From Chloroflexota bacterium (GTDB lineage: Bacteria; Chloroflexota; Dormibacteria; Dormibacterales; Dormibacteraceae), in contig VBJR01000268.1 in the NCBI GenBank assembly GCA_005880175.1, forward strand, positions 9,212 through 41,045: 31,834 nucleotides of DNA, given 5' to 3'. The notes beneath the pieces were generated by a model. It did not search any database and was not told the DNA's origin. It saw nothing but the letters and a program-made list of their open reading frames with translations. The position numbers were made by a program, and so were the translations under genes. Each line of letters begins with the position of its first letter. Within the stretch, counting starts at the first letter, position 1. Positions 1 through 8,583 of the stretch are shown here, piece after piece.

Positions 1-390
1 CGGGTTCTCCCGGGCGATCTTGAGCGCGTCGAGCGGCGAGTAGACCATGCGGACGTCCGCGCCCTGCGCCTTCGCGTCCAGCAGCGAGCCCTCGCTGCCG
101 GGCACGCGCATCATGTCGCCGAAGCACGTGAAGATCACGCCCGGCGTCCGGGCCACGGCGATCCCGTCGTCCACCCGGCCCATCGGGATCACGCACACCG
201 GGCACCCCGGCCCGTGCACCAGCTCCACGTTGGCCGGCAGCACGTCCTCGATCCCGAACTTGTAGATCGTGTGCGTGTGGCCGCCGCAGATCTCCATGAT
301 CTTCCAGTCCCGGCCGGCCGACTCCCGCTCGATCACCTTCGCGAGACGCGCGGCCACCTGCTGGTCGCGGAACTCGTCGACGAACTTCAT
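1..390 (-). CDS. hypD: HypD, [NiFe]-hydrogenase maturation factor (N-terminal part, cut by window edge)
   Basis: HypD is the iron-sulfur scaffold protein that, with HypC, carries the Fe(CN)2CO unit while it is assembled for the [NiFe] active site in the cytoplasm. The first 130 residues are present, starting MKFVDEF. The family motifs CGGHTH (about residue 35) and GPGCPVC (about residue 61) are both intact. The ATG overlaps the TGA stop of the upstream SIS-HypC-SIS gene by four bases (ATGA), so translation is probably coupled. The gene runs off the left edge of the window, so the C-terminal half with the [4Fe-4S] ligands cannot be checked. It is the last visible gene of the hydrogenase operon. 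HypE would be expected next, outside the window. Confidence 0.95.
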   Translation of the reverse strand, partial: MKFVDEFRDQQVAARLAKVIERESAGRDWKIMEICGGHTHTIYKFGIEDVLPANVELVHGPGCPVCVIPMGRVDDGIAVARTPGVIFTCFGDMMRVPGSEGSLLDAKAQGADVRMVYSPLDALKIARENP

Positions 391-1571
391 GGCCTCTCCT
401 CCAGCCCGCGCACCAGCGCGTGGCAGATGGTCGCCTGGGACTCCTGGATGCGCGGGATGTACGTGCTGTCCGTCACGAGGAGGTGGTCCACGTCCGGATC
501 GCCGCGGAGCTCGCCGCCGCCGTAGCCGGCCAGCGCGATCGTGGCCAGGCCCTGGCGGCGGGCCTGGCGCAGCGCCCGCAGCACGTTGCCCGACCGGCCG
601 CTCGTCGAGATCCCCAGCGCCACGTCGCCCGGGCGGCCGAGCGCGATGACCTGGCGGGCGAACACCTCCTCGAAGCCGATGTCGTTGCCGACGGCCGTCA
701 CGATCGCCGGTTCGCCGGACAGGTCGATGCCCGGCACCCCGATCGCCAGCAGGTCCGCCGCCAGGTCCGCGGCGTCGGTCGCGCTGCCGCCGTTGCCGAA
801 CGCCAGCACGGCGCCGCCCGCGTCCACCCGGGTCCGCAGCGTCTCCAGCGCGGCCGCCACCGCCTCCAGGTCCTGCCCCCGCCGCAGCCCCGCCACGTCC
901 GCCCACTTCATGCGCACCGACTGCGCGACGTCGGCCAGCACGGACGGGACGTCCACCGTCTCGTTGCTCAGGAACGGGTAGAACTCGCGCGAGAACTGGT
1001 CGATCGGCTTCACGCGCTCCAGCGCGACGCCGCCGTGCACCAGCAGCAGCTCGCCCGGCTCCACCGGCGCGACCAGCGTCACGTCGGCCTCCTCCTCGCC
1101 CTGCGCCGTCCGCACCGTGGCCGCGCTGCCGCGCACGGTCACGACCGCGGCCGGCAGCGCCACGTCCCCGCACGTCACGCAGACCTCGTCGGTGCAGCCC
1201 TCGGCGAGCAGGCCCTCGTGCTCGAAGAACTCCACCGCGAACGCCTCCCCGTCGACCGAGAAGCCGAGCTCGGCGATCTCCATCCGGATGTCGTGCGGGC
1301 CGACCAGGAGGTCCAGGTGCGCCCGCTCGCGCACCGCGATCGCGGGCAGCGCTCGCTTGCCGACCAGCACTGGGTGCACGAACTCGACCGCGTTGTGCTG
1401 GGCGTCGCTGAACGCGGCGCCGGCGGGCGCGTGGATCACGAGCCGGCCGCCCCGGTGGAACCGCCGCGCCATCCCCCAGCAGGCGCTGGCCAGGGCCGGG
1501 GCGCGCGTGCCGAAGAACACCTCGCCGGCCGCCAGCACGGCCTCGTAGTGGCGCTCGACCGGTCCCGTCAC
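387..1571 (-). CDS. SIS - HypC - SIS fusion, hydrogenase maturation chaperone-like
   Basis: A 394-residue protein starting at a GTG that overlaps the hypF stop (GTGA). The centre (about residues 125-190) is HypC-like: [11 protein letters not shown], then an acidic strand, then [13 protein letters not shown]. The C-terminal part (about 225-390) is a phosphosugar-isomerase (SIS) domain of the GmhA type, with [11 protein letters not shown] near residue 256 and an STSGRSGN loop later. Residues 25-85 also look like a partial, degenerate SIS half ([11 protein letters not shown], then SDAQHN and [15 protein letters not shown]). HypC binds HypD and the large-subunit precursor. The SIS role in maturation is not known to me. 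A separate normal HypC is encoded at 4574-4849, so this is a second, specialised copy. HypC-SIS proteins occur in actinobacterial hydrogenase operons. The N-terminal SIS half is the unusual part here. Confidence 0.85.
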   Translation of the reverse strand: MTGPVERHYEAVLAAGEVFFGTRAPALASACWGMARRFHRGGRLVIHAPAGAAFSDAQHNAVEFVHPVLVGKRALPAIAVRERAHLDLLVGPHDIRMEIAELGFSVDGEAFAVEFFEHEGLLAEGCTDEVCVTCGDVALPAAVVTVRGSAATVRTAQGEEEADVTLVAPVEPGELLLVHGGVALERVKPIDQFSREFYPFLSNETVDVPSVLADVAQSVRMKWADVAGLRRGQDLEAVAAALETLRTRVDAGGAVLAFGNGGSATDAADLAADLLAIGVPGIDLSGEPAIVTAVGNDIGFEEVFARQVIALGRPGDVALGISTSGRSGNVLRALRQARRQGLATIALAGYGGGELRGDPDVDHLLVTDSTYIPRIQESQATICHALVRGLEERP

Positions 1572-3706
1572 CCGCCGCACGTCGCCACCAGCACCTGGCC
1601 CAGCGACAGGCCGCCGTCGTTGGCCGGCACGCGCTCGTTCGCGTACGGCTCGAGGCCGGCGGCGCGGAGCCCGGTGAAGCACGTCTCCAGCAGCAGCCGG
1701 TTCTGGAAGCAGCCGCCTGACAGCGCCACGACGCCCAGGCCGGTCCGCCGGCAGGCGCGGACCACCGCGGCGGCCAGCGAGGCGTGGAACACGGCGGCCA
1801 GCCGCGCCGCCGGCTCCCCCGCCCGGCGCCGGGCGACCAGCTCCGCGAACAGCAGCCCGCTGTCCTCCAGCTCGACGTCGATGGGCGGCGCCGGCCCCGG
1901 CTCGGCCACCGCCTCCAGGCGCGCCGCCGCCTCGCCCTCGTACGTGGACACGTGGCACACCCCCAGCGCGCTGGCCACCGCGTCGAACAGCCGGCCGGCC
2001 GACGTGGTGACCGGGGCGCGACCCGACCGGGCCAGGCGCAGCACCGCCGCGTACCGGCCCGGGTCCACGCCCTCCGGCGGCTCCTCCAGGCCGTACGCGG
2101 CCGCCATCCGCCAGCCCTCGCGCGCGCACCGGTCGCCGCCCGGCAGCGGGACCGGCGCCAGGTGCGCCACCCGCTCGTACCCGCGGCGGTCGCAGACCAG
2201 CACCTCGCCGCCCCAGACCGTGCCGTCGGGGCCCAGGCCCACCCCGTCCAGCGCCACGCCGCAGACCGGGCCGGCCAGCCCGTGCTCGGCCATGACGCTG
2301 GCGACGTGCGCGTGGTGGTGCTGGACACGGACCGGGTCCCCCAGCGCCTCGGCGGCGCGCGTGGACGCGTAGTCCGGGTGCAGGTCGCAGGCCACCACGG
2401 AAGGTTCCACGTGGAACATGCGTTCGCAGCGGGCGAGCGACTCCCCGTACGACTGGACCGTCAGCAGCTCGTCCAGGTCGCCGACGTGCGGGCCGACGAA
2501 CGCGTGGCCGTCCCGGGCGACGGTGAACGCCGCCTTCAGGTGGGCGCCCGTCGCCACGGCCGGCGGTCCCGGCGGCAGCTCCAGCGGCGCCGGCGCCAGC
2601 CCTCGCGCCCGCCGCACGACCCGGGCGGCGCCCGCCGCCCAGCGCACGACCGAGTCGTCGTAGCGGGCGGCGATCGGCCGGTCGTGGCCCAGGAAGACGT
2701 CGGCCACGCCCGCCAGCCGCTCGCCCGCCTCGCCGTCGTCCCGGCAGATGGGCTCCTCGCTCAGGTTGCCGCTGGTCATCACCAGCGGGCCGCCGAAGTC
2801 GCGCAGCAGCAGGTGGTGGAGCGGCGTCGCCGGCAGCATGACGCCCAGCTCGAGCAGGCCGGGCGCCAGCGACGGGGCCAGGCCGCCGCGGGAGCGCAGC
2901 AGCACGATCGGCCGGGCCGGCCCCCGCAGCAGCGCCAGCTCCTCGGCCGGCGCCTCGCAGTACGGCGAGGGGTCCGCGACCAGCACGGCGAACGGCTTGG
3001 CCGGCCGCCGCTTGCGCCGGCGCAGCCGGGCCACCGCGTCCTCGTCGCGGGCGTCACAGGCGAGCTGGTACCCGCCCAGGCCCTTCACGGCGACGACCAG
3101 GCCGGCCCGCAGCGCCGCCACGGCGGTCTCCAGCGGCGCGGACAGCCGCGGCCCGCAGTCCCAGCAGGCGTTCGGCTGGGCGTGGAACCGGCGGTCCAGC
3201 GGGTCGTCGTACTCGCGCTGGCACGCCTCGCACATGCGGAAGCCGCGCATCGTGGTCGCCGGCCGGTCGTACGGCAGCGACTCGATGATCGTGAACCGCG
3301 GCCCGCAGTTCGTGCAGTTGACGAACGGGTAGCGGAAGCGCCGGTCGCCGGGGTCGAACAGCTCCCGCACGCAGTCGTCGCACGTGGCCGCGTCGGGCGC
3401 CACCGGCTGGAAGTCGCCGGGCTCCGGCCGGCTCCGCTCGATCAGGAACCCGCGCTCGCCCCGGGCGGGCACCGCCGCCGTCCGCACCTCCTCGATGGCG
3501 GCCAGCGGCGGCGCCTCCGCCGTCAGCTGCGCCAGGAAGCGGCGCAGGCCGGCCGGGTCCCCCTCCACCTCGATCTCCACGGGACCGGTGGAGTTGCGCA
3601 CCCAGCCGGCGAGCGAGTGGCGCGTGGCCAGGCGGAAGACGAACGGGCGGAACCCGACGCCCTGCACCGTGCCCCGAACGGTGACCGCCAGCCGCTCCGC
3701 CGCCAT
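1568..3706 (-). CDS. hypF: HypF carbamoyltransferase
   Basis: HypF makes the cyanide ligand precursor: it converts carbamoyl phosphate to a carbamoyl adenylate and passes the carbamoyl group to the HypE C-terminus. The 712 residues show the expected order. There is an acylphosphatase domain ([11 protein letters not shown], residues 14-24), then paired zinc-finger motifs (CDDC, CTNCG, CEAC, CWDCG, about 109-185), then a YrdC-type domain ([33 protein letters not shown]), then a Kae1-like domain ([41 protein letters not shown]). The ATG lies two bases after the stop of the YtxH-like mini-gene. It is a little shorter than the usual 750 or so residues, with short gaps after the last zinc motif and after KPFAVL. 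No active-site motif is missing. Confidence 0.95.
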   Translation of the reverse strand: MAAERLAVTVRGTVQGVGFRPFVFRLATRHSLAGWVRNSTGPVEIEVEGDPAGLRRFLAQLTAEAPPLAAIEEVRTAAVPARGERGFLIERSRPEPGDFQPVAPDAATCDDCVRELFDPGDRRFRYPFVNCTNCGPRFTIIESLPYDRPATTMRGFRMCEACQREYDDPLDRRFHAQPNACWDCGPRLSAPLETAVAALRAGLVVAVKGLGGYQLACDARDEDAVARLRRRKRRPAKPFAVLVADPSPYCEAPAEELALLRGPARPIVLLRSRGGLAPSLAPGLLELGVMLPATPLHHLLLRDFGGPLVMTSGNLSEEPICRDDGEAGERLAGVADVFLGHDRPIAARYDDSVVRWAAGAARVVRRARGLAPAPLELPPGPPAVATGAHLKAAFTVARDGHAFVGPHVGDLDELLTVQSYGESLARCERMFHVEPSVVACDLHPDYASTRAAEALGDPVRVQHHHAHVASVMAEHGLAGPVCGVALDGVGLGPDGTVWGGEVLVCDRRGYERVAHLAPVPLPGGDRCAREGWRMAAAYGLEEPPEGVDPGRYAAVLRLARSGRAPVTTSAGRLFDAVASALGVCHVSTYEGEAAARLEAVAEPGPAPPIDVELEDSGLLFAELVARRRAGEPAARLAAVFHASLAAAVVRACRRTGLGVVALSGGCFQNRLLLETCFTGLRAAGLEPYANERVPANDGGLSLGQVLVATCGG

Positions 3707-3708
3707 GG

Positions 3709-3915
3709 TCAGGCCGCGCGCCGCCTGCCCCGGGGTCGCTCCTGCGTCCGCTCCGACGCCGCCTGCAGCGCGCTCTGGGCGAGGCCGAAGGCGCTCTGCA
3801 CCTCCTCCCGGCCCGCGACCCACCTGGCCAGCCCGACCAGCTGCTCGTACCGCTCGCGCCCGGAGCGGGCGCCGAGCATGTAGCCGACCGCGAAGATCGC
3901 CAGCTTCCCGAACAC
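3709..3915 (-). CDS. YtxH-like single-span mini-protein (copy A)
   Basis: A 68-residue protein starting at GTG, three bases after the YceI stop. A strong GAGGAGGA ribosome site lies inside the end of the YceI gene. The N-terminus KLAIFAVGYMLGARSGRER is a short hydrophobic segment followed by a G-R-x-R-Y motif, then a basic tail rich in Arg. This pattern resembles the small YtxH-type membrane proteins of Actinobacteria and Chloroflexota. The function is unknown. A clear paralogue lies at 13972-14190, sharing KLAIFA-GY-LG-R-GR-RYE. It sits between the YceI gene and hypF and was probably recruited to the hydrogenase operon. It could be a membrane anchor or scaffold, but that is inference. Confidence 0.75.
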   Translation of the reverse strand: MFGKLAIFAVGYMLGARSGRERYEQLVGLARWVAGREEVQSAFGLAQSALQAASERTQERPRGRRRAA

Positions 3916-3918
3916 CTG

Positions 3919-4431
3919 TCAGTCCTCCTCTTCCGCCACCAGCCGCACGCTCACCTTCACCTGGGGCTCGACCCGGAGCGTGAGGATGCGCGGCGGGTTC
4001 ACGCCGAAGTCGCGCATGTCGAATGTGTGCTGCCCGTCCAGGACCACCCGGCCCCCGTTCCGCTGGAGCCGGAAGTCCTCCTCGAACGCCTGCGTCCGGC
4101 CATGCGCCGTCACGCTGACCGCGGCCCGGTAGCGGTCGGTGCCGTTCACGGGCCATGCGCGGGTCACCTCGAACCGGATCGTCGGGTAGCGGCTCACCTC
4201 GGCGCGCCGCTGCATCTCCAGGTCCGTGAGCCGGTTGCCGGAGCGGATCGCCTCCACCGGGATCTCCACCCAGCCCCCGTGCCGCTGGTCGAGCAGCGGC
4301 TTCCCGTCGCCGTCGAACGCCGCCTCCACGACGCCGCTCACGTCGGTCGCGCGGCCGTGGATGGGGTGGACGCTCGACCGCACCTCGGTGTCGATCGAGG
4401 AGGACCCGGGGACCACTCTGTACCGCGTCAC
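3919..4431 (-). CDS. YceI-family lipid-binding protein (copy A)
   Basis: 170 residues, GTG start with a GGAGG about 14 bases upstream. The fold signature is that of YceI/lipocalin-like proteins: YRVVPGSSSIDTEVRSS at the start, the HPIHGRATDVSGVVEA strand pair, then EVSRYPTIRFEV, and a final strand set ending in VKVSVRL. YceI proteins bind long isoprenoid or amide lipids, including quinones, in a beta-barrel. There is no signal peptide, unlike many YceI proteins, so a cytoplasmic location is expected, matching the Tat-less hydrogenase. It lies between the DUF6893-like peptide and the YtxH-like peptide in the hydrogenase operon. A second YceI domain occurs at 13200-13779. A role in quinone handling for the hydrogenase is inference only. 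Confidence 0.88.
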   Translation of the reverse strand: MTRYRVVPGSSSIDTEVRSSVHPIHGRATDVSGVVEAAFDGDGKPLLDQRHGGWVEIPVEAIRSGNRLTDLEMQRRAEVSRYPTIRFEVTRAWPVNGTDRYRAAVSVTAHGRTQAFEEDFRLQRNGGRVVLDGQHTFDMRDFGVNPPRILTLRVEPQVKVSVRLVAEEED

Positions 4432-4450
4432 GCCTGGCCGACGGCCTCCG

Positions 4451-4555
4451 TCACATCGACCTGAGCTTCAGGTACCGCTCGATGTCCTTGGCGTTGGCGG
4501 CGAGCAGCAGGGCCGCGCCGATCAGCGCCAGGCCGAACAAGGAGCCCAGTTTCAT
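4451..4555 (-). CDS. DUF6893-like 34-residue membrane peptide (copy A)
   Basis: A tiny gene read directly from the sequence. ATG at 4555, TGA at 4451-4453, GGGAG about 11 bases upstream of the start. The product begins MKLGSLFGLALIGAALLL (one hydrophobic span) and ends DIERYLKLRSM. This matches the layout of the DUF6893 mini-proteins found in actinobacterial hydrogenase clusters: a short hydrophobic segment and a C-terminal D-I-x-R-Y-L-x-[LM]-R-x-M box. A longer relative with the same ends (MKL at the start, DIRRYLRLRRM at the end) is encoded at 13803-13949. The function is unknown. It fits tightly between hypC and the YceI gene, so it is very likely a real translated gene. Confidence 0.8.
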   Translation of the reverse strand: MKLGSLFGLALIGAALLLAANAKDIERYLKLRSM

Positions 4556-4573
4556 GGCAGCAATCTCCCGTCA

Positions 4574-4849
4574 TCAGTTGATGCTCGACTCCCTGAGCTG
4601 GTCGAGCTCGTCCGTGTATGCCTCGCCCAGGCCCTCCAGCATCCGCATCGTCTCCATCGCTTCCTGCTCGTCGATCTTGCTCAGCGCGAAGCCGACGTGG
4701 ATGAGCACGTACTCGCCGAGCTCGGGGCGGTCGTCGCCGGTGAGCAGGCCCACGTTGACGTTGCGGCGGACGCCGGCCACCTCCACCTTCGCGATCTGCC
4801 GCTCGGCGTCCACGATCTCGATCACCTTGCCGGGGATGGCGAGGCACAT
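4574..4849 (-). CDS. hypC: HypC, hydrogenase maturation chaperone
   Basis: 91 residues beginning MCLAIPGKV. HypC needs Cys2 to bind the Fe(CN)2CO unit and to contact the large-subunit precursor, and Cys2 is present. The rest follows the family: VAGVRRNVNVGLL, then GEYVLIHVGFALSKIDEQEA, which forms the small beta-barrel and C-terminal helix. The ATG follows the hypA stop by one base. This is the canonical HypC. The SIS-HypC-SIS fusion near the operon end is a second, divergent one. Confidence 0.95.
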   Translation of the reverse strand: MCLAIPGKVIEIVDAERQIAKVEVAGVRRNVNVGLLTGDDRPELGEYVLIHVGFALSKIDEQEAMETMRMLEGLGEAYTDELDQLRESSIN

Positions 4850-4850
4850 G

Positions 4851-5231
4851 TCAGGCGCCCGCCGCGGCGGCCAGCGCCGGGTTCCGGCGCACCTCGCCGT
4901 CCTCGAGCTCGACCTCCTCGACCATCAGCTCGTCGCCGGCGACCACGTCCACCGTGACCGCCGCGCAGGCGGGGCAGGCGATGATCGCCGACTCGACGTC
5001 GTTCTCGGCACCGCAGGCCCGGCAGCGCACGCGCAGCGGCACGTCGGCCAGCACCAGCTCCGCGCTCGACGCGCCCGTGTCCTGCGCGACCATCCGCCAG
5101 CAGGCGTCGAACACGTCGGGCACGACCCCCTGGAGCCGGCCGACGCGGAGGCGGACCCGGCGCACGGGCGCGTCGTCGGAGACGTCCCGCACGACGCCCA
5201 GCACGGCCTCGCAGAGACCCATCTCGTGCAT
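4851..5231 (-). CDS. hypA: HypA, nickel-insertion accessory protein
   Basis: 126 residues starting MHEMGLCEAVL. The first residues MHE form the nickel site of HypA. A zinc loop follows around residues 73-92 (CRACGAEND then CPAC, two CxxC pairs). HypA delivers nickel to the hydrogenase large subunit together with HypB. The ATG lies two bases after the protease stop and one base separates its stop from hypC. It carries a C-terminal Ala-rich tail, slightly longer than usual. No hypB is seen in the window, which is odd because HypA normally works with it. Confidence 0.93.
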   Translation of the reverse strand: MHEMGLCEAVLGVVRDVSDDAPVRRVRLRVGRLQGVVPDVFDACWRMVAQDTGASSAELVLADVPLRVRCRACGAENDVESAIIACPACAAVTVDVVAGDELMVEEVELEDGEVRRNPALAAAAGA

Positions 5232-5233
5232 GC

Positions 5234-5737
5234 TCAGTCCCTCCTCGGCGTCGAGCCGGCGGGCGCCGCGACGCGCCGCACCAGCGTCTCGACCAGGTCC
5301 GCGGCGGCGTCCACCGCCGCGGCCACCGGCTGGCTCAGTCCCATGTGGCCCTCGCCCTCGGGATCGATCACGGCGGGCTCGCAGCCCACGATCCACGTCG
5401 GCGGCAGCGTCCCGCCCTGCTGGCGGACCATCGCGAGGACGGCCATGGGGTTCATCGCGTGGCTGTCGAGCGTGGCGGCGCCCCGGTCCAGGTCGTCCAG
5501 GTCCGGCTCCAGCACGCACAGGGTGCCGGCCGGCTCGCCCCGGGGCAGCGCGTCCACCAGGATCGCGGCGTCGTAGCCGTCCATCAGCGCGTACGCCAGG
5601 TCGAACCCGCGGATCCCGAAGTCGGCCACCTCCACGCCCGCGGGCAGCTGGCGCCCGGCGAGCCGGGCCACGGCTTCGACGCCGAACGCGTCGTCGCCCA
5701 GGAACACGTTGCCGATGCCCGCCACCAGGACCTTCAT
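5234..5737 (-). CDS. Hydrogenase maturation endopeptidase (HyaD/HybD/HycI type)
   Basis: A 167-residue nickel-dependent protease that removes the C-terminal tail of the large subunit after nickel insertion. It shows the family start VLVAGIGNVFLGDDAFGVEAV (metal-binding Asp in the GDD segment), then FGIRGFDLAYALMDGYDAAILVDALPRG, with the second acidic metal-binding region around residue 60. A later His lies in DSHAMNP (about 92). The ATG overlaps the stop of the preceding small gene (ATGA). Its substrate is presumably the large subunit at 8584-10368, which keeps a cleavable tail after its last Cys-x-x-Cys-x-x-His motif. Confidence 0.92.
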   Translation of the reverse strand: MKVLVAGIGNVFLGDDAFGVEAVARLAGRQLPAGVEVADFGIRGFDLAYALMDGYDAAILVDALPRGEPAGTLCVLEPDLDDLDRGAATLDSHAMNPMAVLAMVRQQGGTLPPTWIVGCEPAVIDPEGEGHMGLSQPVAAAVDAAADLVETLVRRVAAPAGSTPRRD

Positions 5738-6036
5738 GCCGGTTCGACCTCAGAGAGGCGGAAGAAGAACCGGTGCCCCGGCATCCGCATCGCGCCCAGG
5801 TCCGCGCCCGGGTCGTCGTCGATCACGACGGCCACCTGGACCTGGTCCTCGAAGTCCTGGACGATCGACTCCACGTGGGCGGCGCGCCCGGCGAGCGCCA
5901 GGTCCAGGATGTCCGCGCCGGGCCGCGGGCGCAGCCGCACCGCGTCGCCGGCCCGGAGCGCGCCGTGCGTCCAGGCGACGACCGACAGCGGCTTCGTCTC
6001 GCCCCACGGGTCGATCCCCGGGTCCAGGTCACTCAC
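5734..6036 (-). CDS. Conserved small accessory protein of the hydrogenase operon, unknown function
   Basis: A 100-residue protein starting at a GTG that overlaps the previous stop (GTGA). It begins VSDLDPGIDPWGETKPLS, has LRAGDAVRLRPRPGADILDLALAGRAAHVESIVQDF in the middle, and a C-terminal GHRFFFRLSEVEP. The sequence looks like a small beta-rich soluble domain with no signal peptide, membrane span or Cys cluster. The text AGDAVRLRP followed by ILD is typical of small proteins found next to the protease gene in actinobacterial hydrogenase operons. I do not know a defined function. Translation is coupled on both sides, so it is probably made with the maturation proteins. Confidence 0.75.
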   Translation of the reverse strand: MSDLDPGIDPWGETKPLSVVAWTHGALRAGDAVRLRPRPGADILDLALAGRAAHVESIVQDFEDQVQVAVVIDDDPGADLGAMRMPGHRFFFRLSEVEPA

Positions 6037-6855
6037 CGCTCGACCCCCCGCAGCGTCCCGTGCAGCCGGAGGAGCTCGTCGCCCGTCAGCGACTCGCAGC
6101 GCTCCAGCAGCTGCCGGGCGCGGTGGTCCGTGCGCCGCAGCTCGTCCTTCTCCGCGTCGCTCAGGGTGAGGATGCGCAGCGTCAGGATCTCGTCGATCTC
6201 GGTCGCGTCGAAGAGGTCGCCCGGGCTCTCCTCCGCCACCCGCGGGTGGTCCTCCATGATGATCGGCGAGGAGAGCACCGTGTCGTACGAGCCGGGCTCG
6301 CCGGCCAGCACCGGCCACGTGCCCACGTTGGCGCAGGCGGCCGCGGCGGCGGCCAGCTCCGACGGCGGGTCCGCCAGAGAGACGAACGCGCCGCGGGTGA
6401 CCCGCAGCACCGTGTGCGTGGACACCATCGAGCGCAGCAGCGCCGACTCGCGGTCGAGCCCGGCCGGCGCCGGCGTGGTGTTCTCGACTTCGACGGTCAG
6501 GCGCAGCGCGCCGGCCTCGACGGGCTCGGCCGCCACCACGGCGCGCCCCTCGATGGCCAGCCACTCGCGGTCCACGCCGGCCTCGCTCTCGCGCCTCCTG
6601 CCACGGCGGCTCCTCGCTGGAGGTGCGCCGGACGAGCTGCAGGCAGCGGACGCGGACGCCGACCCGGCAGCCGGCCTCCGGCCGCAGCAGGCACTCCGTC
6701 CGCATCGTGCTGGGATCGGCCTCCCAGGTCGGGGGATACACGCCGCCGAACGTCCACCGGACCTGGTTCTTGGCCGCGCTCCGCGTGTACGGATACAGCA
6801 GGTACCCCTCGTACAGCACGGCCCGCGCCACGGCCTCGACCGGGTCGGCGCTCAC
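6033..6855 (-). pseudogene. Conserved hydrogenase-cluster protein, interrupted by a frame-shifting deletion
   Basis: A homologue of the roughly 300-residue accessory protein found in actinobacterial group 1h clusters. It starts at GTG 6855 (overlapping the DUF6084 stop) with AVARAVLYEGYLLYPYTRS and reads in one frame to about 6590 (ending near EEPPWQEARER). The conserved C-terminal half continues in another frame from about 6580 (VDREWLAIEGRAV, then SPIIMEDHP and DATEIDEILTLRILTLSDAEK) to the stop at 6033. By comparison with the family as I remember it, about 35-45 residues linking the two halves are missing, so this is a deletion and not a simple base slip. As written the gene cannot give a full protein. 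An assembly error is possible. The function is unknown. The C-terminal half alone could start at GTG 6575. Confidence 0.75.
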
Positions 6856-7412
6856 GACCGCGTCTCCTCGGCCGCGCCGGCGAGCAGCGCGTCCAGGGCC
6901 TGCTCCCACGTCAGCAGCCCGCGCTCGGCCCGGTACGCCTGGAGCCGCTCGAACGCGTCCATGCGCACCGTGAGCCAGGCGGTGTTCGGGTAGTACAGGT
7001 CGAGGAGCTCATGCCACACCGAGGCGGGCAGGTCGAACGTCGCCTCGGCGCTCCAGGGGATGCGGGCGACGGTCAGCGCCCCGGTCTCCCCGGCGTGGAA
7101 CACCGTGCCGCTGAACAGCAGGCTGACCGGCACCGCGCCCTGGTCCACCGCGTTGAAGTACTTCGCCGCCAGCACGTTGAAGTCGCCCGTGCAGGGGACG
7201 TGCAGCAGCACGCTGGTCTCGCCCTCGAACGGCGGCACGCTCGCGTGCACGTGCGCCCACAGCAGGCTGCGCAGCGTCCGCGACCAGCGGGCCGGCTCGC
7301 CGAACAGCTCCGCCAGGCGCTTCCGCTCGTCGTCCCGGTACCGACGCCGCTGGGCGTCGATGCGGACCTGGCAGTCCAGGGCGACGGCGTGGACCCGGCC
7401 CTCCAGCCGACA
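6852..7412 (-). CDS. DUF6084-family hydrogenase-associated protein, N-terminus missing
   Basis: The frame carries the typical DUF6084 sequence: RVHAVALDCQVRIDAQRRRY, then RLAELFGEPARWSRTLRSLLW, PFEGETSVLLHVPCTGDFN, AAKYFNAVDQGAVPVSLLFSGTVF, and a C-terminal WHELLDLYYPNTAWL region. Members usually begin 35-40 residues before RVHAV with their own start codon. Here that part is absent and the frame runs into the end of the DUF5947 gene without a start or a stop between them. The nearest in-frame start is GTG 7250, well inside the domain. DUF6084 is a soluble protein of unknown function conserved with group 1h hydrogenases. The stop overlaps the next gene (GTGA). It is either truncated by a real deletion or mis-assembled. 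Confidence 0.75.
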   Translation of the reverse strand, partial: CRLEGRVHAVALDCQVRIDAQRRRYRDDERKRLAELFGEPARWSRTLRSLLWAHVHASVPPFEGETSVLLHVPCTGDFNVLAAKYFNAVDQGAVPVSLLFSGTVFHAGETGALTVARIPWSAEATFDLPASVWHELLDLYYPNTAWLTVRMDAFERLQAYRAERGLLTWEQALDALLAGAAEETRS

Positions 7413-8013
7413 CCGCCCGGGCGCGCTGCCGCAGGTCGCCGAAGTACGTGGCGATGGCGCCCCACACCTCGGGGCCGCCCGAGATCCCCCGCCAGTGCGA
7501 GCGCACCAACCCGACCAGCGCGTAGCACTGGTCGATGGGCACGATCAGGTTGTCGGCGGCGGTCCCGACCCGGTTCACCAGCAGCGCCTCGACGTCGGGC
7601 TGGAGGTCCCGCAGCACCGGGTTCGACGCCTCCAGCCCGACCCACGTGTCGAGGCCGAGCCGCGACTCCGTGGGGCCGGCCGGGCTGGGGTAGCGCGCCA
7701 CCACCCGGCCCTGCCGGGTGCTCCGCGCGAAGAACGCGAGGCCGACCGGGATGTCGAGCGACTCCCACCAGTCCTCGCCGACGACCAGGTCGGGGAGCGA
7801 CAGGACGCGCGTGGGCACCGGCCGGTAGCGCGCGTGCTCCCGACCCGTGAAGAGCAGCGCGCAGGCCTGGCAGGCGCAGGCCAGGGCCTCCGTCTCGACC
7901 TCGAGCAGGTGCCGGTGCTCGGCCGCGATCGGAGCGCTGCAGAGCTCGCAGCGCTCCTCTGACTCCTCGGGGCGGGCCAGGCGCCGGAGCGACGCGAGTG
8001 GACCGGCGGCCAC
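7412..8013 (-). CDS. DUF5947-family hydrogenase-associated protein, C-terminal end lost
   Basis: About 200 residues from a GTG two bases after the NifU-like stop. It has two Cys pairs near the N-terminus (ERCELCSAPI and CACQACALLF), likely a metal site, followed by a conserved body with GEDWWESLDIPVGLAFF, then LEPDVEALLVNR-like text, IPIDQCYALVGLVR and GGPEVWGAIATYFGDLRQRAR. DUF5947 proteins are conserved beside group 1h hydrogenases and their exact role is not known. The normal stop is absent. After about 7412 the frame enters DUF6084 DNA out of frame and would read nonsense to 7009. The junction fits a deletion of roughly 100-130 bases spanning the boundary of the two genes. Confidence 0.75.
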
Positions 8014-8015
8014 CG

Positions 8016-8579
8016 TCAGCTCCGAAGCTCGGCCGGGCAGGTCAGCGGCTCCCGCCCGATCGAGGTCAGCGGCACGAACCCGGCGGGCGGCGCATCGACC
8101 ACGCCCTCCACCTGGATCGCGGTGACGTCCGGCGCGCCCTCCAGGATCGCCCGCTCGATCGCGTGCTCGAGCGTGGCGGTCGAGGAGGGACAGCCGTGGC
8201 ACGTCCCCTCCAGCCGGAGGCGCACGACGCCGTCGCGCGCCTCCAGCACCTGGACGCCGCCGCCGTGCGAGCCCAGGTACGGCCTCACGCCGTCCAGGGC
8301 CCGCTGCACCCGGTCAGCGAACGGCACCGGGTGCAGGTCGTGCAGCAGCAGCAGCGCGCCCACGGCCGGGTCGCCGGCGAGCCGGTCCCGCGCCTCGGGG
8401 CCGGCCAGGTCGAGCAGCCGCACCAGTGCGTCGCGATGGAGTTCGAGGAGGGCGCGGATCGCCTCCGCGGCGGTCCGCCTCGCCCCCTCGTCGGGCACCG
8501 CTTCCAGGTCGCGCACCAGCGCGTCCACCTTCTGGATCCTGCGCTCGATCTCACGGCGAGCGCCCTCATCGGCGGCCAC
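8016..8579 (-). CDS. NifU-like Fe-S scaffold protein
   Basis: 187 residues, GTG start four bases after the large-subunit stop. The N-terminal half is helical (IERRIQKVDALVRDLE, IRALLELHRDALVRLLDLAG). The C-terminal half is a NifU C-terminal domain: VRPYLGSHGGGVQVLEARDG, then LEGTCHGCPSSTATLEHAIE with the CxxC pair at about residues 127 and 130 that binds a transient Fe-S cluster. Its place right behind the structural genes points to Fe-S loading of the small subunit or of an electron-transfer partner. The last 30 residues (GFVPLTSIGREPLTCPAEL) add one more Cys outside the NifU core. The start has no strong ribosome site, so coupling with the upstream gene is likely. Confidence 0.9.
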   Translation of the reverse strand: MAADEGARREIERRIQKVDALVRDLEAVPDEGARRTAAEAIRALLELHRDALVRLLDLAGPEARDRLAGDPAVGALLLLHDLHPVPFADRVQRALDGVRPYLGSHGGGVQVLEARDGVVRLRLEGTCHGCPSSTATLEHAIERAILEGAPDVTAIQVEGVVDAPPAGFVPLTSIGREPLTCPAELRS

Positions 8580-8583
8580 CGGG

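Noticed and set aside
387..2129. Longer 580-codon version of the SIS-HypC-SIS protein
   Set aside because: The first 186 codons overlap hypF out of frame and are Gly/Arg/Ala shadow sequence. GTG 1571 overlapping the hypF stop is the natural start.
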